Positions 1 to 6,700 of a stretch of DNA of 18,128 nt are shown here, piece after piece. The stretch is taken from NCBI GenBank assembly GCA_964403325.1, contig CAYOFO010000024.1, forward strand, positions 1 through 18,128, given 5' to 3'. The notes under the pieces were generated by a model. That model was not told the DNA's origin. It worked only from the letters and a program-made list of their open reading frames with translations, and ran no database searches. The stretch comes from CAZQNF01 sp964403325 (GTDB lineage: Bacteria > Patescibacteriota > Patescibacteriia > Magasanikbacterales > GWA2-37-8). Both the position numbers and the translations under genes were made by a program. Position 1 is the first letter of the stretch. Each line of letters begins with the position of its first letter.

Positions 1-396
1 GTGGAAGTGGCGAGAGTTGAACTCGCGTCCAGAAAACGTACTTTTTACCGTCTACATATATAGTCTGCTTGGTATTTTTCCTCACCTCTTAAAAATCAGA
101 CGAAAAAAGGTGAGTAAGCCAAATTGATTTTCGGTATATAACATTTTAGCAACATCTTATATACCTACGCCCGAGTGAGTTACGCCAAACTAAGTTACTT
201 GGGTAATGGCTTAGTCGACGAGTTTGACCGTTAGGCCAAAGCTAATGCGTGGCTAGTGAAAGCGTTAGCTACAATAGTTCGCAATTTTGATACAAAGGTA
301 TTAGCATTTATATCTTGCCACAGTGGATTTACGAGCGCTGTAGCCAGCTCGATATGCAAATAAAAAGGATAGTCCCTGTCGAAACCCAGCACTCCC
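1..396 (-). ncRNA. ssrA: transfer-messenger RNA (tmRNA), 3' end cut by window edge
   Basis: tmRNA rescues stalled ribosomes by acting first as an alanyl-tRNA and then as a short mRNA for a degradation tag. Read on the minus strand, the 5' end (396 downward) begins GGGAGTG and continues into the typical GGTTTCGACAGGGAC. Positions 3-9 give the pairing 3' strand CACTTCC, so the acceptor stem is 7 bp, and its third pair is the G3-U70 wobble that marks alanine identity. The T-arm (about 10-31) has the loop TTCAACT between GCGAG and CTCGC. Position 2 is discriminator A and position 1 the first C of CCA; the last two nucleotides lie outside. A pseudoknot PK1 can be drawn at 318-351 (stem CGAGC/GCTCG, loop CTACAG pairing with CTGTGG). 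smpB lies 7 nt upstream on the same strand. Confidence 0.95.
231..305 (-). other. tmRNA tag-peptide template (proposed)
   Basis: The messenger part of the tmRNA. The resume codon is proposed as GCT at 305-303, because it lies exactly 12 nt after the PK1 stem, the usual spacing. The frame is then open for 24 codons and stops at TAA (233-231). The tag starts ANTFVSKLRT and ends AFTSHALALA, the hydrophobic ALA end expected for ClpXP-type degradation. The other two frames stop quickly. At 24 encoded residues it is longer than the well-known 8-15 residue tags. A shorter tag starting later in the same frame (for example at CGA or GTA) cannot be excluded. Confidence 0.7.
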
Positions 397-409
397 TAAA
401 TTTTTAGGG
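394..409 (-). other. hairpin joining the smpB stop codon and the tmRNA 5' end
   Basis: On the minus strand CCCTAAA-AA-TTTAGGG forms a perfect 7-bp stem with a 2-nt gap. The smpB stop codon TAA is inside the 5' arm, and the last GGG is nucleotides 1-3 of the mature tmRNA. If smpB and ssrA are co-transcribed, this helix competes with the tmRNA acceptor stem and could mark the processing point. Role inferred only. Confidence 0.45.
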
Positions 410-844
410 CAATTCACGTCTGAGTTCGCGCTTGAGGTCCTTCTTTTTAAGATCTTCGCGCTTGTCGTAGGTGTGTTTTCCACGCGCTACGGCAATTTCA
501 ACTTTGATAAGTTGACGTTTAGTATATACTTTTGTGGGCACAATTGTCAAGCCCTGTTCATGGGCTTTTTCTTTTAGGTACTTCATTTCTTTGCGTTTGA
601 GCAAAAGAATACAGCTGCGTTTAGGATCGGTGTTTGGGTTGAGTGGCGCAAAGGCGTATGGGCTAATATAAGCGTTGGTGAGTAGGACGTGGGCACCATG
701 AAAAGTAATAAAGGCGTCTTTTAGGTTCATTCCACCATTGCGCACTGATTTTACTTCGCTGCCGGTAAGTACGATGCCGGCTTCAAAATTTTCGAGTAAA
801 AAATAGTTGAAATGAGCGGTTTTATTTGTTGCGAGAGTGGGCAT
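404..844 (-). CDS. smpB: SsrA-binding protein SmpB
   Basis: SmpB binds the tRNA-like domain of tmRNA and brings it to stalled ribosomes, its basic tail filling the empty mRNA channel. At 146 aa it has the family's usual length. Recognisable blocks are the N-terminal NKTAHFNYFLLENFEAG, then LTGSEVKSVRNGGMNLKDAF, a central basic segment, and the C-terminal ARGKHTYDKREDLKKKD tail matching the conserved KxxYDKRE motif. The start is the ATG at 844; there is no visible Shine-Dalgarno, and a sigma70-like promoter ends about 19 nt upstream. The gene is followed after 7 nt by ssrA on the same strand, the classic partner arrangement, so the pair is probably co-transcribed. Confidence 0.97.
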   Translation of the reverse strand: MPTLATNKTAHFNYFLLENFEAGIVLTGSEVKSVRNGGMNLKDAFITFHGAHVLLTNAYISPYAFAPLNPNTDPKRSCILLLKRKEMKYLKEKAHEQGLTIVPTKVYTKRQLIKVEIAVARGKHTYDKREDLKKKDLKRELRRELP

Positions 845-862
845 AAGCAGGTTTGTGAATCT

Positions 863-891
863 TTTTTACCACACTTTTTTGTAAAAATCAA
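863..891 (-). promoter_or_regulatory. putative sigma70-type promoter of smpB-ssrA
   Basis: Minus strand TTGATT (891-886), 17-nt spacer, TAAAAA (868-863). The predicted transcript would start near 856, giving a leader of about 12 nt before the smpB ATG. The -10 box is only moderately good. It lies nearly back to back with the plus-strand promoter at 906-934. Confidence 0.45.
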
Positions 892-905
892 AATTTTCTG
901 CTGAC

Positions 906-934
906 TTGCTTTCTCTATAAAATGCTTTTATAAT
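906..934 (+). promoter_or_regulatory. sigma70-type promoter for the 947-8346 gene run
   Basis: TTGCTT (906-911), 17-nt spacer, perfect TATAAT (929-934). Transcription should begin around 941, only about 6 nt before the ATG at 947, so the first gene is likely translated from a leaderless or nearly leaderless mRNA. No other clear promoter is seen before 8346. Confidence 0.65.
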
Positions 935-946
935 ACTAAAAACTCT

Positions 947-1741
947 ATGAAAATATTAAAGAACGTTTCTTTTCATCCCAAATTGGCAGCTGTGCTCGAG
1001 GTGGTGGCCGGCCTTGGATTCGCGCTCGGTGTCGGTGCCGCGTTTACTTGGTGGCAGGTATTGCTCACGCTCGTGGGTAAAATGATTTTTTCGGCTGTCT
1101 TGGTGCAACGAGTATATAACCCATTAGCCGCACGTCGGTTGACGCATTGGTTGACGATTATTTTTTTTAATGTAGGTATACTGGGTATACAGGTGTTTAG
1201 CGAATGGTCAAGTGCCAAGTATGTTATGGGAATGGTGTTGGCGCTTGGTCCAGCGCTGACTTTTTGGTTTTTTCCCAGCACCAAGACCGAACTACCTTTT
1301 GCTTTAAAACCCTATCGCCGGATAAGTTTTGCGCTTGTGCTGTTGGGGTTGGCGGGATTTTGGTCAGCCATTTGGGCAGTTGTTATTTTTCGCATTTATC
1401 CAGTTTCTTTTTGGGTGTTGAATCTAGGTGGTGTGGGCGTCACGCTGGCAGTCAGCTGTTGGTGGTGGAAAGAGTATAAGGTGGAAAATACTAAGTTGAT
1501 ACGAACCTGGTTGCTAGTATTTTTGGTCTTATTTTTTGAATTATCCTGGGTATTATTCCATACGCCACTCGCTTATTTTATCCGGGGTATTGTGCTGGTG
1601 TGGGTATGGTGCGTGTTGTGGCTCTTGGCCCGGTTTTCTTTATTATCGGAGGGGGTGAATTGGAAAAAATTTTTTCCGGTTCTCATGAGTAATATGTTGG
1701 GAATAGCATTGTTTTTAGGCATATTTGCCAGTTGGAAATAA
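947..1741 (+). CDS. polytopic membrane protein of unknown function
   Basis: This 264-aa protein is almost entirely hydrophobic. About eight or nine membrane segments can be drawn (roughly residues 13-33, 36-55, 68-85, 92-110, 125-148, 153-173, 186-206, 211-232 and 243-262) with short basic loops such as RVYNPLAARR and KPYRR. No catalytic motif or known family was recognised. The ATG at 947 follows a strong promoter and has no Shine-Dalgarno sequence. It is the first gene of a tight run, with the HtrA-like gene starting 6 nt after its stop, which suggests a shared envelope role. It could be a transporter-like or scaffold membrane protein; the sequence does not decide. Confidence 0.8.
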   Translation: MKILKNVSFHPKLAAVLEVVAGLGFALGVGAAFTWWQVLLTLVGKMIFSAVLVQRVYNPLAARRLTHWLTIIFFNVGILGIQVFSEWSSAKYVMGMVLALGPALTFWFFPSTKTELPFALKPYRRISFALVLLGLAGFWSAIWAVVIFRIYPVSFWVLNLGGVGVTLAVSCWWWKEYKVENTKLIRTWLLVFLVLFFELSWVLFHTPLAYFIRGIVLVWVWCVLWLLARFSLLSEGVNWKKFFPVLMSNMLGIALFLGIFASWK

Positions 1742-1747
1742 TTATCT

Positions 1748-2815
1748 ATGATTCCTCCCCATTTGCCGGCGCCGACCTGTAATATTGCGCGCCATCATCG
1801 TTTTGAGCGTTTTAAATGGTTGTTTGTTTCAATGGTGGTGAGTATTGTGGCGGGTTTTGCTGGCGCAGCTATAGTAGTGGGTTGGTTTTTGCCAAGAGAA
1901 AATTTTACACCAATATCGCAATGGTATTTTCCCGCTACTTTTATTCATACTCCGGTGAGTGATGCTTGGATGGAAAAAATTTCTGAAGAGAATCGATTGG
2001 TCACAGTTTACAGTGCGGCAGAAAGTGTAGAATCGGCCGTGGTTTTGACGCAGAAAAATCGTTTGGGGGTAGGGGTATTTGTGTCTTCCGATGGGTGGAT
2101 AGTCGGCTATTTTGGTGATGCGGCGGTTGAAGTAAAAAAATGGAAAGTGGTATACAATAATCATGTCTACGGTGTTGAAAAAATACTGACCGATCCATCT
2201 TCGCATTTGATCTATTGTAAAATAGCACCAATTGAAAACGGTGGCGCTCAAGAACAGTTTCCGGCAGTAAGCTTTGCTCCCTCTGTGGATGTAAAAGCTG
2301 AGGTGGGCGTATACGATGGACAATTTGTGGAAAAGGCAATAGTAAAAAACGCTTTGACACTGACGGCGTTGAGTTCGCATTTGGATAGTGCTGCCGTATG
2401 GGGGTATGATTTGGGGCAAAATTTTCCAAGTGGAAATATGGTGTTTGATAAACAAGGGCGGTTGGTAGGTATTATGCGCCAAGGTTCTTTTTTGCTCGAT
2501 CAAACAGCAATTACCGCAGTCTTGCCACATATTTTTGCCGGTCAGGCGATGGTTCGTTTTTCTTTGGGGGTGGAAGGGTATCTGCCGGGTGAAGTTGTAA
2601 ATAGTTTAAACGGAACTGTAGTGCCTGGTTTTTTGGTGACTAAGGTGTATGCTAAGGGTAGTGTTTTGAAAGTGGGGGATATTATTCAGGAGATCAATGG
2701 CCAGTTTGTGAACGATAAAAAATTATGGTACTATGACGCTACCACAACGGTTCGTTTGCAGGTGCGTAGAGGCGCTAGGACGCTTGACCTCAAAGCGATA
2801 TTTCAGAATAATTAA
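1748..2815 (+). CDS. HtrA/DegP-like membrane protein with degenerate trypsin domain and C-terminal PDZ
   Basis: The 355-aa protein has a single membrane anchor (about residues 24-47), then a trypsin-like domain and a PDZ domain (about 270-350, with LKVGDIIQEINGQF). It follows the HtrA layout: GVGVFVSSDGWIVG (107-120) matches the strand before the catalytic His, DPSSHLIYCKI (149-159) the strand carrying the catalytic Asp, and FPSGNMV...GRLVGI (226-242) the serine loop. The triad is broken. The TNNHV block is replaced by GYFGDA (position 124 is D), the Asp in DLAVLKI is H153, and GNSGGP has become PSGNM, keeping only S228. The NNHV at 137-140 aligns downstream of the catalytic site and is not the catalytic His. 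It is therefore probably a pseudoprotease that binds peptides through PDZ outside the membrane. ATG start, no Shine-Dalgarno; 18 nt before the Wzz-like gene. Confidence 0.85.
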   Translation: MIPPHLPAPTCNIARHHRFERFKWLFVSMVVSIVAGFAGAAIVVGWFLPRENFTPISQWYFPATFIHTPVSDAWMEKISEENRLVTVYSAAESVESAVVLTQKNRLGVGVFVSSDGWIVGYFGDAAVEVKKWKVVYNNHVYGVEKILTDPSSHLIYCKIAPIENGGAQEQFPAVSFAPSVDVKAEVGVYDGQFVEKAIVKNALTLTALSSHLDSAAVWGYDLGQNFPSGNMVFDKQGRLVGIMRQGSFLLDQTAITAVLPHIFAGQAMVRFSLGVEGYLPGEVVNSLNGTVVPGFLVTKVYAKGSVLKVGDIIQEINGQFVNDKKLWYYDATTTVRLQVRRGARTLDLKAIFQNN

Positions 2816-2833
2816 TTTTTTTTAAAAAAACGT

Positions 2834-3454
2834 ATGGTGAATCCTTTTGTGCGGCATCTTAACGGAATTATTTTAGCCGGTATGGGGTGCACATTACTCG
2901 CGGCGGCAGTATGGATATTTTTACCCAAGCAATATGTGGCCGAAAGTCAGGTGGTAATTATTTCGCGTGATCGCACCGGGGTTGACCCGTATACTCAAGC
3001 CAAATCCGCTGAAAGAATTGGAGAAAATTTGGCGCAATTAATGCAAACCAGTGATTTTTATAACAAAGTATTAGAAAGTGACGCGAATTTTGATAAAAAA
3101 ATGTGGCAGCAGCTCGCGCTCACAAGTGAGCGTAGTCAGCGTAAAAAATGGAAAAAAGATGTAATAGCGGAAATGATTTACGGTTCGAGTATTTTAAAAA
3201 TTGCTGTGTACAGCTCTACTAGCGTGGAAGCGAAATTGCTGGCTACGGCTGTAACCCAAACAGTAGTGGCTTTGGGGAGTGAATATGTGGGTGGGGATGT
3301 GGCGTTAAAGCAGGTAGATACGCCTTTGGCACTCCTGTGGCCGGCTCGTCCCAATATTTTACTCGTGCTGAGTGGAGGTTTTGTGTTGGGGATAATTCTT
3401 GGCAGTTTTTGGGTAGCTCGGTATAAACGTCAACCGTTTTTTGAAAAAATGTAA
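2834..3454 (+). CDS. Wzz/YveK-like polysaccharide co-polymerase (chain-length determinant family)
   Basis: The 206-aa protein has the layout of this family: a short cytoplasmic N-terminus, TM1 (about 11-30), an extracytoplasmic domain opening with the PKQYVAESQVVI strand, and TM2 (about 173-194) preceded by a proline-containing stretch QVDTPLALLWPARPN, matching the conserved V-D-x-P...P..P segment. Such proteins control chain length in Wzy-dependent polysaccharide export. There is no fused tyrosine-kinase domain; the C-terminal tail is only about 12 residues. The extracytoplasmic part is small compared with Wzz of enterobacteria, closer to Gram-positive YveK/CapA types. An O-antigen ligase/polymerase-like protein lies downstream at 8734. 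ATG start without Shine-Dalgarno, in the run from 947. Confidence 0.8.
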   Translation: MVNPFVRHLNGIILAGMGCTLLAAAVWIFLPKQYVAESQVVIISRDRTGVDPYTQAKSAERIGENLAQLMQTSDFYNKVLESDANFDKKMWQQLALTSERSQRKKWKKDVIAEMIYGSSILKIAVYSSTSVEAKLLATAVTQTVVALGSEYVGGDVALKQVDTPLALLWPARPNILLVLSGGFVLGIILGSFWVARYKRQPFFEKM

Positions 3455-3473
3455 TTTATTTTACTTCTAAAAT

Positions 3474-3671
3474 ATGAGTACTCCTACTTCTTCTCACATG
3501 CCAGTGGTACCGGCACAATATGTGCAGCTCGCCACGCTTATTAAATCTTTGCAGCAGGAAATAGAACGTCTCGATAGCGAAGGTCATGAAATCGTAAAAC
3601 ATTTGCATGAGGCAATTGATAAACAAAAATTGCAGCAAATTGTCGCTAATATCCATAATTTTAACAATTAG
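3474..3671 (+). CDS. small helical protein of unknown function
   Basis: A 65-aa ORF sits between the Wzz-like gene (19 nt before) and the giant coiled-coil gene (5 nt after), in the same direction. After a Ser/Thr/Pro-rich start (MSTPTSSHMPVVPAQ), it is one continuous amphipathic, charged segment (LIKSLQQEIERLDSEGHEIV and onward) likely to form a helix or coiled coil. There is no signal peptide or membrane segment. The tight spacing suggests it is real and perhaps a partner of the next protein. No family was recognised. Confidence 0.65.
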   Translation: MSTPTSSHMPVVPAQYVQLATLIKSLQQEIERLDSEGHEIVKHLHEAIDKQKLQQIVANIHNFNN

Positions 3672-3676
3672 CGCAT

Positions 3677-6600
3677 ATGGCACAACAGCATGTTACCTCG
3701 GGAGAAGGTGGAGAAGGTTTGGGTGACGAACAAGCCAGTTTTATTGCTGAAAAAACTTCTCAAATAGAGAGATTAAAAACACGTTTAGAAAAAACAAAAA
3801 TAAGCAAAAAAGCTAAACATGATTTTTTTCAATCTTTAGACCTTATTCTTGGCGGGATGGGAAAACCTGTGGAGGCCAAGTTTCTTAGTAAGAAAAAAAC
3901 AAGTTTAGAAAAAGCCTTGGCAATGGGGGAACAGTTTGTGGCTACACATGAACAGATTAGCGAGAGTTATGATAATTTTGCCCAGTTAGAAGCAAAAATT
4001 CAACTTTTAACTCAAGAATCCAATGCTTTGGTGCAACTAAAAAGCTCTATTGACGCCTTGCGACTCAAATTGCCGGAATGGTCGCTTGAGAACGAAGGGT
4101 TGGCTGAACAAATTACTGGTTTTAATGTAGAGTTAGAAAACTTACGAAATGAAATTAATCACTTGGCGGAGGAAGAAGCTGTTTTGTTGACTGAGGATAG
4201 TGAACGTGGTGCAGAAGTTGGTGATAGCTCGGGTAAGGTTGAAACAGGAAATGAAGTGCCGTCGGCTCTTGAATTAAGAGGTGTTTATAACAAACTCTCT
4301 GCCAGGTATGCTGATGAGATTTTGCCGCTCTTGTACGATCAAGAAAGTGAAACGGGTGGATTACGTCTCTTGGATAACGAACAGCTATATGTATTGGAAG
4401 GAGAATTAAGTAAATTAGACAAGAAAGTAAGAGCACTCTTGGGGCAGGTTGCTGTAGCAGAAAGCGAACGGGGTAAAGCTAAAATAGTGGGGCAAATAAA
4501 TGATGGGTTTCAATTCTACGAAGCTAAATTAAAGCAGATACAAACACTGTTGGATGAAGCAGTGCCGTTGGTTGAGTTGGAAGATTTGGACGAAGGTGGA
4601 CCTGGAGATGCAACTCCGGCTTCTGTTGATCAGGTGGGACCGACAGACTTTTCAAGTGGTGTAAGTCAGGTTGGTGAAACTGGGCAGGACACAGAACCTC
4701 TTGAGGTGCTCGATCTTCAGAAAATGGCGCAAGAACAACTTGGTGCAGATATGCAAGAGTGGGCTAGTGAATTTGAGGAAGGCGTGGATAGACTTGGTCG
4801 TGTAAAAGAATCTGTGGACGAAACTTTTGGTAGAGTAGTTCACATTTTTCAGGATATTTTGAGAATTGATGACGGAAGTATCGGGGAGATACAGAGGGCT
4901 TTATTAGAAATTTCTAAAGACATGGAAACGGCGGCGCATAATACTGATAGGTTATTGCGCGCAAATTTTGCAGAACAGACAGTGGGAGTGGGTGAGATTG
5001 GTTATCTAGAAAACAGAATTGAGGAATACGAGGGGTTAGCAGTAGGGCTAGCAGCTTTAAAAGATACATGTGAAAATATAACTATAGTTCCGCGTGATTC
5101 TGTAGTTTTGCAAGATATGATAGGCGGTTTAGAAAGTTTAATGGGGGAGATAATGCGAGTGAGAGATTTTTTGGCTGGTACGATTAATCCGCGTCTGGTG
5201 GAGTATGCTCAAAATTTCCCGGCTGCAGCTACTTCAACTCCAGCGGCCGAGGCAATGCCCCAGCCAACACAGACCTCTGATGCTAATTTTAACCGTTTAG
5301 ATGCGCTCGTGCGGGTTTCACCGGAAAGAACTTCTGATGATTCAGTTCCACCGCCAGGTGGGGATAGAATCCACGCTACCGCCGAAATCTACTCAGTAGG
5401 TCCAGGGTATTACAAAATTTTTGGTATCCCTCAGAATGCTGACCAAGCCACAATAGAAGCTGCTTACAAAGGGGCTGTAGCTGTGATAGCCGAACAGTTG
5501 CGTAAAGGTCTACCAGCTGAGCAGGCTCAAAGAAGCAAGCGCATGTTGCAAGATATGTATGATATTTTGAGTGATCCGGCGCTGAGAGCGGTCTATGATA
5601 CAAAACTGGCTCAAAAAGCCGAAGCCGGCCATCCGCTCGAACAGCAAGTGGCTGAACTTCAAAACATGACACGTGATTTAAAAACAAAAATAAACCAGGC
5701 GCAAAAGCGGGCTAAAAAAGTTCATGATATCGACCAGGAAGTTCCAGCTCGAATTTCAGCTATGGTGAGTGTGTTAACTGACCATGAAAAAAAATTGCAA
5801 GCTTTAATAAGTAATGCCGGCCCATTTGCGCGCGGTGTTTATGACACATTCCAACCAGGGTCTTCGGAGCCAATTTCTAAAACCGAGGCGGCTGAATATC
5901 TGCAAATGTCTTTAGACGCATTGTCACAAGCGTGGCAATCGGTTGAAGAAAAATTATTGCGAGCGGAAACTGGGGTAATAAAGGCGCGCTTGGAAGAAAT
6001 AAAAGCACTTTATAATGACAGGTTGGGAGAAAAAGCGCTTGAAATTAAACGCCGGCTTTATAAGCCGGATGGGGCTACAAAAAGATGGTCGAGCGAGGCG
6101 CTGTATACGCTTAATGCGGAAATAGATGCTTTTATTAAAGATGACCTATCGCAAGTGTTTGCGAGTTTGGAGGCGGCTCTTAAGGCCAATGACCCGGCAC
6201 AGGCAGAAGCTTTGATACGAACCTTTTCGGATAAAATGGAGGAGCTTAACCAGCGCTATGATGCGTTGTTGGCCACTATCGAATTCGAGGGAATAAAACG
6301 ACCAAGTCCAGATTTCGTGGCCAACGCTATTGGTGTTGATGCTATTGGCCTTAGTTCTACTGAGCGAGTTTCACCAGTTGAGCCTGATAAATTTGCCCAA
6401 GCGCAAAGAGAGTTTGCGAGCTTGCAAGATACATTTAAAAAAGAAAAAGGGTTAAGGCAAGAGGTTGACAGAATAAAATTTCAGCTCTATGGGCGTGGTG
6501 GTGAACGAGCTTTCGCTGAAGAAAAAACACTGGGAGTAGATTATTGGTACGAGGTTTTGTACCCGCAATTGGAATTAGCAATGGTTGGTTTGCAGGAATT

Positions 6601-6700
6601 AAAGGTGAAGTTCAGCTTGCTGTCGCTACAGGTGACAAAAAAAAGCTGGATACGGCAATTGCGGATTATGCTAGAAAAAGTACTGCGATTGAGAGAATGA
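3677..6700 (+). CDS. giant coiled-coil protein with HPD-less J-domain-like segment (N-terminal part of a split ORF)
   Basis: This 1007-aa ORF has no signal peptide or membrane segment and is predicted soluble. Residues about 1-510 are long charged helices with acidic stretches; about 514-565 is an Ala/Pro/Ser/Thr-rich linker (TSTPAAEAMPQPTQ, VPPPGGDR). Residues about 577-642 resemble a J domain: YYKIFGIPQNADQATIEAAY, then MLQDMYDILSDPALRAVYD, matching helices I, III and IV of DnaJ. The HPD motif between helices II and III is absent (AVAVIAEQLRKG in that place), so Hsp70 stimulation is unlikely. Further coiled coil follows. The last about 33 residues (VKFSLLSLQVTKKSW...) look unlike the rest, while the -1 frame continues naturally, so this is probably the front part of a ~1,556-residue protein. 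It ends in UGA, the only UGA stop in the window. The rest is at 6697-8346. Confidence 0.85.
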   Translation: MAQQHVTSGEGGEGLGDEQASFIAEKTSQIERLKTRLEKTKISKKAKHDFFQSLDLILGGMGKPVEAKFLSKKKTSLEKALAMGEQFVATHEQISESYDNFAQLEAKIQLLTQESNALVQLKSSIDALRLKLPEWSLENEGLAEQITGFNVELENLRNEINHLAEEEAVLLTEDSERGAEVGDSSGKVETGNEVPSALELRGVYNKLSARYADEILPLLYDQESETGGLRLLDNEQLYVLEGELSKLDKKVRALLGQVAVAESERGKAKIVGQINDGFQFYEAKLKQIQTLLDEAVPLVELEDLDEGGPGDATPASVDQVGPTDFSSGVSQVGETGQDTEPLEVLDLQKMAQEQLGADMQEWASEFEEGVDRLGRVKESVDETFGRVVHIFQDILRIDDGSIGEIQRALLEISKDMETAAHNTDRLLRANFAEQTVGVGEIGYLENRIEEYEGLAVGLAALKDTCENITIVPRDSVVLQDMIGGLESLMGEIMRVRDFLAGTINPRLVEYAQNFPAAATSTPAAEAMPQPTQTSDANFNRLDALVRVSPERTSDDSVPPPGGDRIHATAEIYSVGPGYYKIFGIPQNADQATIEAAYKGAVAVIAEQLRKGLPAEQAQRSKRMLQDMYDILSDPALRAVYDTKLAQKAEAGHPLEQQVAELQNMTRDLKTKINQAQKRAKKVHDIDQEVPARISAMVSVLTDHEKKLQALISNAGPFARGVYDTFQPGSSEPISKTEAAEYLQMSLDALSQAWQSVEEKLLRAETGVIKARLEEIKALYNDRLGEKALEIKRRLYKPDGATKRWSSEALYTLNAEIDAFIKDDLSQVFASLEAALKANDPAQAEALIRTFSDKMEELNQRYDALLATIEFEGIKRPSPDFVANAIGVDAIGLSSTERVSPVEPDKFAQAQREFASLQDTFKKEKGLRQEVDRIKFQLYGRGGERAFAEEKTLGVDYWYEVLYPQLELAMVGLQELKVKFSLLSLQVTKKSWIRQLRIMLEKVLRLRE
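6598..6645 (+). other. -1 frame break inside the giant gene, with an A8 tract
   Basis: Coding character passes from the upstream frame to the -1 frame here. One extra A in the AAA at 6601-6603 would give the smooth sequence LQELKGEVQLAVATGDKKKL, so a single-base deletion or sequencing error is the simplest cause. About 35 nt downstream is a run of eight A (6637-6644). In the upstream frame it reads ACA-AAA-AAA-AGC, a possible A_AAA_AAA slippery heptamer that would also lead into the -1 frame. Confidence 0.7.

Noticed and set aside
1829..2530. Long minus-strand ORFs (233 and 142 codons) opposite the HtrA-like gene
   Set aside because: They are antisense shadows rich in His/Tyr/Pro/Arg, while the plus frame has a clear domain structure.
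6544..6696. TTG start at 6544 for the second half of the giant protein
   Set aside because: The first about 20 codons overlap the well-behaved upstream frame and look non-coding; coding character starts only near 6604.
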